Positions 32,907 through 37,103 of a DNA stretch of 37,103 nucleotides are shown here, piece after piece. The stretch comes from Porphyromonadaceae bacterium UBA4702 (lineage in GTDB: Bacteria; Bacteroidota; Bacteroidia; Bacteroidales; Muribaculaceae). The DNA is taken from assembly GCA_002404675.1 (NCBI GenBank), contig DHKE01000064.1, positions 1-37,103 on the forward strand, given 5' to 3'. The notes under the pieces were generated by a model. The model made no database searches. It saw only the letters and a program-made list of their open reading frames with translations, and had not been told where the DNA came from. Position 1 is the first letter of the stretch, and the number at the start of each line of letters is the position of its first letter. The translations under genes and the position numbers were made by a program.

Positions 32907-34223
32907 ATGGCAAACAATCACGCTATGAGCGAAGAGACAAGAAAAGGGGGCGGCAACGCGCCGACCCCCCAAAACAGTTGCACAAGCCGCCACAATGAAA
33001 GCGGTTCTGAGTGCAAAGGTACATATTATTTCACTTGTCCGCAAGGGGCGGAAGCCGTTGAGGTGCTGAAACGCCTGATGCGGAACTGCTACGAGTCGGC
33101 ACGCGCCCACGCGATGCGCGGCAACGTGCTGGCAGGGAAGAGTTTCCGCGATGCGCTGAAAAGCGCGGCACGGAAGCGCAGACCGCGCCCGCTATACCGG
33201 TCAATGTGGTACGAGGGGCAAATCGCGATGCTGTTTGCCGACACCAACCAAGGCAAGACCATACTCGCAACGCAAATAGCCGTTGACCTTGCCCGACAGG
33301 GGCGGCGCGTGCTGTACTGCGACTTTGAGATGACCGAGGAGCAACAGCTGCTGCGTATGAGCCGCGAGGTAGTCGGCGAGGAGCGGGAGCGTTACCTGAC
33401 AATGTTTGAGCGTGGCGAGGCCTTGCCGCCGCTGGTGGCGATTTCAGAGGACGACGGCGGCGGGCGCACCGTGTCCGAGATGTACGACTTGCCCGAAACG
33501 CTTTTCCGAGTAGAGCCTAACGGCATGGGCGGCGATGACGAGATGCGGCGCGGCGATGATGGCGTGGTGGCGAGCGAGGTTATCCGTTCGATAGAGCAAT
33601 GGGCGGAGGAGTTCAACGCCGACGTTGTTATCGTGGATAATATCACGTACATGGCGCTGGGGCTTGAGAAGTCGGCTATTGCGACACAGCTTGTACAGGA
33701 GCTGAAGCGGTTGCAGAAGCGGCGCGGCTGGTCAATGCTGGTGCTGGCGCACACCCCGAAACGCAATGCAAGCGAGCCGCTGACTAATGACAGCATGGCG
33801 GGTTCTAAAAAGCTGGTGGGCGCGGCTGACAGCGCGTTTGCTATCGGCTGCAGCGTCAAGGACAGCGGCGTTAAATACATCAAACAGACCAAGAGCCGAG
33901 ACGCGGCGTTTGAATACGGCGCGGACAACGTGATAACGTGCGAGATTGAGAAGGAGGGGGGCTTGTTCCTGAAGCTGAAGGAAACAGGCTATGCGCGAGA
34001 GGCAGACCTGTTGCGAGAGCCGACAGAGAAGCAAGCGGCGGCGGCTGATGAGAAACTCGCGGCACTCGTTGCGGACGGCTGTTCATCTGCACAGGTTGCC
34101 AAGGAGCTGGGCATAAGTCAGCCGACGGCATGGCGGCGCATTAAAGCCCTACAGCGCAAGCCCGACCCGACAGTGTTTGATGCCGTCAACCTTGACGACG
34201 AGGACGACGACGACGACATGTAA
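32907..34223 (+). CDS. RepA-like RecA-fold ATPase with C-terminal HTH
   Basis: The 438-residue protein has a RecA/RepA-type ATPase core. Its P-loop is ADTNQGKT (residues 111-118, Ala where Gly is usual). VLYCDFEMTEEQ follows, then a Walker B strand ADVVIVDNITYM, a sensor strand LVLAHTPKR and a SxxLVGAADSAFAIG segment typical of hexameric RepA helicases. The C-terminal part has a helix-turn-helix (SSAQVAKELGISQPTAWRRI) and ends in an acidic run. Domain order suggests a replicative helicase loaded at sites recognised by its own HTH. With the primase-like gene next to it, this implies that the excised circle replicates. The first 40 residues look disordered. Confidence 0.85.
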   Translation: MANNHAMSEETRKGGGNAPTPQNSCTSRHNESGSECKGTYYFTCPQGAEAVEVLKRLMRNCYESARAHAMRGNVLAGKSFRDALKSAARKRRPRPLYRSMWYEGQIAMLFADTNQGKTILATQIAVDLARQGRRVLYCDFEMTEEQQLLRMSREVVGEERERYLTMFERGEALPPLVAISEDDGGGRTVSEMYDLPETLFRVEPNGMGGDDEMRRGDDGVVASEVIRSIEQWAEEFNADVVIVDNITYMALGLEKSAIATQLVQELKRLQKRRGWSMLVLAHTPKRNASEPLTNDSMAGSKKLVGAADSAFAIGCSVKDSGVKYIKQTKSRDAAFEYGADNVITCEIEKEGGLFLKLKETGYAREADLLREPTEKQAAAADEKLAALVADGCSSAQVAKELGISQPTAWRRIKALQRKPDPTVFDAVNLDDEDDDDDM

Positions 34224-34268
34224 TATATAACAGCCGAAATTTGCGGAATACGTTTTGACACTTTGCTA

Positions 34269-34334
34269 CAATTCAGGCCATTCAATTCACCCGATTTCCC
34301 CTAGGGTTTTCCCATGAATTGAATGACCGAATTG
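34269..34334. repeat. Long inverted repeat between ATPase and primase genes
   Basis: CATTCAATTCA and TGAATTGAATG form an 11-bp perfect core. With one mismatch and one bulged base the arms extend to 20-21 bp, ending in CAATTC and AATTG. The spacer of 25 bp contains CCTAGG. The 215-bp gap holds no gene. It may be an origin, an oriT-like site or an operator. It is not followed by a T-run that would make it a terminator. Confidence 0.7.
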
Positions 34335-34438
34335 CCTGACAGATGAAAGTCAAACGGCAATTCCGCTTTACACAATGACAGAGAGCAAAACAGCAATAAC
34401 ACGACAGCCAAAAACGACCAAATACGACAAATAGAACA

Positions 34439-35824
34439 ATGAACAAGTACAGCAACTACAACAAGCCGCGCTTTTCGCTTGACGAGAATTGCGCAGGACA
34501 CCGACAGGTGAAACGCAGATGCCCGAATTGCGGGCGCAAATCATTCGTGGCGATGCTTGACTGGGAGACAGAGCAGCCTATCGATGCCGCAGTGCTGGGG
34601 ATATGCGACCACGCGCAGAGCTGCGGCTATGCCGACACCGACCTAAAGGGGTACTGGAAACAGCACCCCGACAGGTACGAGACCCTGACAGGCGAGCCGC
34701 ACCCCTCAACGCGCCCCGGCTGGCAGAGCCGCGACCGCTGCGACCGCTACGACCGTTCCGAGTTCCTGGAAATAGCGAGCCGCCTTGCCCGCGAGTGGGA
34801 CGAGGAGGGCGCAGAGCCGACAGGCGGCAATGCCGATGACCCGACACCCGAAACGCCGACCGCCTCAACCGTTCAGGACATGGCGGCGGCGGTTGCAGAG
34901 CTGGCGGCGCGTATCGTAGAGGAGCGCATAGGAAGCCGCCTCACGGCTTTTTCCTTGTCAGATGACAAACCGCACACCCGACAGGGAGAAACGCGCACAC
35001 GCGGCGGCTACGGCGCGAAAGCGGCGCGGTATGCGATGCCTGACGCAATACCACCTGACGAGGTATTGCGGACGCTGCACGGCTACGAGGGCAACCGCTT
35101 AGCGGCGTGGCTGCGCGACACCTTCGCGCCGCTGCTGACAGCCGCCGAGGTTGAGGGCGTGCTGCTGGATTACGCGGTTGGCACTGTCAGTTATCGGGAT
35201 TGGGGTTGCGGCGGCAGCCCGATGTATTGGCAGATAGACGCGGCAGGGCTGGTGCGGACTGGCAAGGCTATCGGTTACGGCGCGGACGGCAGGCGAGTAC
35301 GAGAGCCGAGACCGCTGATGAGGTGGGCGCACTCGCGGCACAAGGCAGAAGCCGAGGCACGCGGCGAGGAGTTCGTGATGCGGCAATGCTGGTTCGGCGC
35401 TCACAGGCTGCAGCGGCAGGGGCAAGCGGCGTGGCTGTGCGAGGGCGAGAAAGGGGCTTTGATAGCCGCCCTTGCGCTGCGTGCCGTGGATGCAGAGCTG
35501 TACAGGCAGATAGTGCCGGTGGCGTGCGGAGGCTGCCAAGGGTTCAACCCCACACCCGACAGGCTGGAAAACCCCTGGGACGCTTTGCAGTCGGCGAAAG
35601 GCAGGAGCGTTGTAATATTCCCCGACAGCGGAAAGCAAGGCGAGTGGGCGGCAAAGGCTGAAGCCCTTGGCGGATACTCCGCTGCTGTGAGGGTGTCGCG
35701 CTGGTGCGAGCCTGGCGCAGTGCCGTATGAGGTTCACGACGGCGACGGGTTCGATGACGTGATACTCCGATGCATAGCCGAGGGCGGCGACCTTGCCGCG
35801 CTGCTGCTGTCGGCAGTGTCGTGA
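34439..35824 (+). CDS. Zinc-finger/Toprim-like protein, primase candidate
   Basis: The 461-residue protein starts with a zinc-ribbon-like region (C28, C31, C56, C62: RRCPNCGRK and GICDHAQSCGY). A low-complexity linker follows, and then a C-terminal half with a Toprim-like pattern: WLCEGEKGALIAALAL for the glutamate strand and VVIFPDSGKQGEWAAKA for the aspartate strand. The second motif is DSG rather than DxD, so activity is uncertain. The layout matches DUF6371-type proteins common on Bacteroidales mobile elements beside RepA-like ATPases. It probably primes replication of the element. Residues about 168-184 (LTAFSLSDDKPHTRQGE) are encoded by a copy of the interspersed repeat, an unusual case of a DNA repeat lying within a reading frame. 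Confidence 0.75.
   Translation: MNKYSNYNKPRFSLDENCAGHRQVKRRCPNCGRKSFVAMLDWETEQPIDAAVLGICDHAQSCGYADTDLKGYWKQHPDRYETLTGEPHPSTRPGWQSRDRCDRYDRSEFLEIASRLAREWDEEGAEPTGGNADDPTPETPTASTVQDMAAAVAELAARIVEERIGSRLTAFSLSDDKPHTRQGETRTRGGYGAKAARYAMPDAIPPDEVLRTLHGYEGNRLAAWLRDTFAPLLTAAEVEGVLLDYAVGTVSYRDWGCGGSPMYWQIDAAGLVRTGKAIGYGADGRRVREPRPLMRWAHSRHKAEAEARGEEFVMRQCWFGAHRLQRQGQAAWLCEGEKGALIAALALRAVDAELYRQIVPVACGGCQGFNPTPDRLENPWDALQSAKGRSVVIFPDSGKQGEWAAKAEALGGYSAAVRVSRWCEPGAVPYEVHDGDGFDDVILRCIAEGGDLAALLLSAVS
34943..34995 (+). repeat. Interspersed element repeat, copy B, inside the primase-like gene
   Basis: CGGCTTTTTCCTTGTCAGAT is shared with copy A, and the downstream CCCGACAGGGAGAAACGC with copies A and C. 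The upstream GCCG-CCTCA-CGGC hairpin before the T-run is also kept, even though here it lies within a reading frame. Confidence 0.75.
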
Positions 35825-35952
35825 CAGGAGGCGCGGACGATGCACGGCGGCGCGGACGGAGTACCCGACAAGGGGAAACGCCGCGCCGCCTTGCCTTGCC
35901 GTTGCAGTTCGGCAGACAACCCCAAGTTAATTGCAGGACAAAAGGCTCACAA

Positions 35953-35984
35953 TTTGCCGTGTCGGAATTGTTGTGCTATCTTTG
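35953..35984 (+). promoter_or_regulatory. Promoter with the start codon next to its -7 box
   Basis: TTTG at 35953-35956 and TATCTTTG at 35977-35984 are separated by exactly 20 bp. The ATG of the next gene begins 4 bp after the -7 box, so the transcript would start at or within a few bases of the start codon. Confidence 0.65.
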
Positions 35985-35988
35985 CGGC

Positions 35989-36279
35989 ATGGCAAAGACG
36001 GTCAGAATTTGTGTACGGGTGCTGCCTGAACTGCACGAGGCCTTGCAGGAAATTGCAAGGCGCGGCGGTTTTCCGAGCGTGCCGAACTACGTCACAACGC
36101 TGCTTACGCGCATGGTGCGCAAGGCGGCAGAGACGCAGGAGGCATGGCGCGAGGAGGAGCGGCGGCACAAGCCCACAGCCGAGGAGGAAATCGCCGAGAT
36201 GTTCGGCGAGTACACGGACGCGGAAGCGCCGAGGTACGGCGAGCGCACCAAGAGGACGCGCCGCACCGAGTGCCGGTAA
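35989..36279 (+). CDS. Small ribbon-helix-helix-like protein
   Basis: I chose ATG 35989, just after a full promoter; the frame is open upstream but includes the promoter itself. The 96-residue protein opens with TVRICVRVLPELHEALQEIA, a strand-helix pattern like Arc/MetJ-type ribbon-helix-helix proteins, then NYVTTLLTRMVRKAAE as the second helix. The C-terminal half is acidic and charged. Such proteins act as repressors or as accessory factors for relaxases (MobC-like), but no relaxase is present. It may be a regulator of the element or the remnant of a mobilization module. The mRNA may be leaderless. A hairpin terminator follows at 36345. Confidence 0.7.
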   Translation: MAKTVRICVRVLPELHEALQEIARRGGFPSVPNYVTTLLTRMVRKAAETQEAWREEERRHKPTAEEEIAEMFGEYTDAEAPRYGERTKRTRRTECR

Positions 36280-36344
36280 CTCCGAGGAGGCGCGGGCAAC
36301 CCCCCTATCGGGAATATTCTTTGTCAGGTGATAAACAGTGTACA

Positions 36345-36380
36345 GCCGTGAGAGCGGATAACGCCGCCTCACGGCTTTTC
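36345..36380 (+). terminator. Terminator of the ribbon-helix-helix gene, fused to repeat copy C
   Basis: GCCGTGAG (36345-36352) pairs with CTCACGGC (36368-36375). A further GCGG with CCGC inside makes a 12-bp stem with one bulge, followed by TTTTCCTTT. The right arm and T-run form the start of interspersed repeat copy C (36372-36423). Confidence 0.8.
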
Positions 36381-36504
36381 CTTTGTCAGATGATGAACTA
36401 TACACCCGACAGGGAGAAACGCCAAGGGAGGGGCGTTTGCGGCGTTGTGCTGGCGTGCTGGCGTGTGATGCCGATGCCCCGATACATTTCCGCTGATGAG
36501 GGAC

Positions 36505-36528
36505 ACACCCCCGGGGGGGGTGTTTTTT
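36505..36528 (+). terminator. Strong GC-rich terminator near the right end
   Basis: ACACCCCC (36505-36512) pairs with GGGGGTGT (36516-36523) around a GGG loop, followed by five T. No gene lies directly upstream, so it may shield the right end of the element from transcription or end a small RNA. Confidence 0.7.
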
Positions 36529-36768
36529 CAGAGGGGTGGGGGGCTAAGAAACCCACCCGCGCCCTATTTTGAATGCGCGAGGTGATTTTCAGCCCCCACA
36601 AATGGTTAACTATTTGACAATGAAATAATTGCGGATATTTCATCTTGTCGGGTGCTGCACAGGCGGCGTTGCCGATGCCGATGCCGATGCACTTTTACGG
36701 ATAATTGGCAAAACTGCCAACAACTTGCAGTGCAGGGGACAGGCAAAACACGGCAACCGAAAATGCAT

Positions 36769-36788
36769 AATCGGTTTATGTTGTTACG
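36769..36788 (+). repeat. Right copy of the terminal repeat (candidate integrase arm site)
   Basis: It matches 28040-28059 in 19 of 20 positions, in the same orientation, 70 bp inside attR. Confidence 0.65.
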
Positions 36789-36858
36789 ATGTTGTTATTT
36801 TGCCGATGCCCTCAACAGCCAAAACGCTGACATTCAACGTATTGGCAAAATTGGTTCA

Positions 36859-36875
36859 AGTCCTTCCAAGGCAAC
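36859..36875 (+). repeat. attR core
   Basis: The sequence is identical to the 3' end of tRNA-Gln at 27924-27940. Upstream GGTTC is also shared, with one mismatch between (A for G). Confidence 0.85.
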
Positions 36876-36879
36876 AAGA

Positions 36880-36914
36880 CGAAAACAGGAATTTGCCCTC
36901 CTGTTTTCGTTTTC
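36880..36914 (+). terminator. Original tRNA-Gln terminator, displaced by the element
   Basis: CGAAAACAGGA (36880-36890) pairs perfectly with TCCTGTTTTCG (36899-36909) and is followed by TTTTCTT. In the empty site it would start 5 bp after the tRNA; it now stands beside attR. Confidence 0.8.
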
Positions 36915-36919
36915 TTATT

Positions 36920-37103
36920 TAAGTGATACACAGGCGGTTGCAAAAACGCCGCTTTTAGGTTTTCCCGCCGAAAACCTGTTGTTCACACGGCAATCCCGGG
37001 CAGATGTGCAGCCGAATGTGCAGTGGGGATGCAATCTTCAGGTTCAACTCTAAATCTGGAGTTCTGTATCGACAATCACAATTATTTGATTTGCAATGAC
37101 TTG
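36920..37103. other. Chromosomal flank without a visible gene
   Basis: I see no supported coding region, RNA gene or repeat in these last bases. Composition is nearer to ordinary intergenic chromosomal DNA than to the element. Confidence 0.4.

Larger units (their letters stand above)
36280..36858. other. Gene-free right end of the element
   Basis: This 580-bp stretch holds no credible gene. It contains two hairpin terminators, a full and a partial copy of the interspersed repeat (36372-36423; 36320-36343), and a GCCGAT triplet repeat (36671-36688). There is also a TTGGCA/TGCCAA dyad (36705-36720), with ATTGGCAAAA at 36704-36713 recurring at 36841-36850 beside attR. ATGCACTT followed by TTACGG at 36687-36700 resembles 27953-27964 near attL. 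These are candidate integrase and excisionase sites. Confidence 0.6.
27924..36875. mobile_element. 8.9-kb integrative element in tRNA-Gln, satellite-like
   Basis: A 17-bp perfect direct repeat (AGTCCTTCCAAGGCAAC) occurs at the tRNA 3' end (27924-27940) and at 36859-36875, and extends to 23 bp with one mismatch. The integrase gene lies just inside the left end. Gene order is integrase, unknown, two small unknowns, HTH, repeat array, HTH, unknown, RepA-like ATPase, primase-like, ribbon-helix-helix-like. I find no relaxase, coupling protein, conjugation or virion gene and no recognisable cargo. Excision would give a circle of 8935 bp. The element differs from the flanks in its gcg-rich codon use and its Shine-Dalgarno sequences. 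It could be a phage-inducible satellite, an element mobilised in trans, or a relic that has lost mobilization genes. Confidence 0.85.

Noticed and set aside
35840..36331. Cys/Arg-rich open frame overlapping the ribbon-helix-helix-like gene
   Set aside because: It overlaps a better supported gene that has a full promoter, and its composition is typical of a wrong frame.
36629..37053. Two open frames running across attR
   Set aside because: They cross the recombination site and a terminator hairpin, begin with repeat-encoded Arg/Cys runs, and lack promoters or recognisable domains.

Overview
The window looks like a Bacteroidales chromosome, most likely a high-GC gut member such as Muribaculaceae. 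Supporting this are the secreted proteins with type IX-like C-terminal tails, an outer-membrane beta-barrel protein of the TonB-dependent type, Bacteroidetes promoters (TTTG, about 20 bp, TAnnTTTG), and AT-rich leaders without Shine-Dalgarno sequences on the chromosomal genes. The genus is an inference.

Layout. (1) 1-8064: a cell-surface block with a truncated leucine-rich-repeat protein, a fibronectin-III/adhesin-like protein and a TonB-receptor-like barrel protein, each followed by its own hairpin terminator. (2) 8065-8566: a regulatory gap with two mirror-image copies of a hairpin element, a leftward promoter and a dyad operator-like site. (3) 8567-25816: ten tightly packed co-directional genes (gaps of 20 nt or less, three overlaps) closed by one terminator. 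They encode an SrfB-like actin/Hsp70-fold ATPase, an SrfC-like P-loop GTPase, a membrane-tethered subtilisin with Listeria-Bacteroides repeats, a four-TM protein, a DUF805 protein on a proline-rich stalk, a second P-loop GTPase, a single-TM protein, an N-terminally anchored helical protein, a secreted coiled-coil protein, and a protein joining TPR-like repeats to a predicted outer-membrane barrel. The predicted locations span cytoplasm, inner membrane, periplasm and outer membrane, so I read the locus as a trans-envelope NTPase machine. It is the strongest candidate here for an undescribed system; its function is unknown. (4) 25984-27726: an ArnT-like membrane glycosyltransferase. (5) 27869-27939: tRNA-Gln(CTG) with its own promoter.

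(6) 27924-36875: an 8.9-kb integrative element in the 3' end of the tRNA gene, bounded by a 17-bp perfect direct repeat. It carries a tyrosine integrase, several unknown small proteins, two excisionase-like HTH proteins, a RepA-like ATPase, a zinc-finger/Toprim-like primase candidate and a ribbon-helix-helix-like protein. I see no relaxase, conjugation or virion gene, so it resembles a phage satellite or a mobilizable element that has lost its mobilization genes. Its non-coding DNA is rich in structure: heptamer arrays, long inverted repeats, a 38-bp palindrome, and an interspersed repeat of about 55 bp, one copy of which lies inside the primase reading frame. Several of its gene junctions use strong Shine-Dalgarno sequences, unlike the host genes. 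(7) 36876-37103: chromosome resumes with the terminator that originally followed the tRNA.
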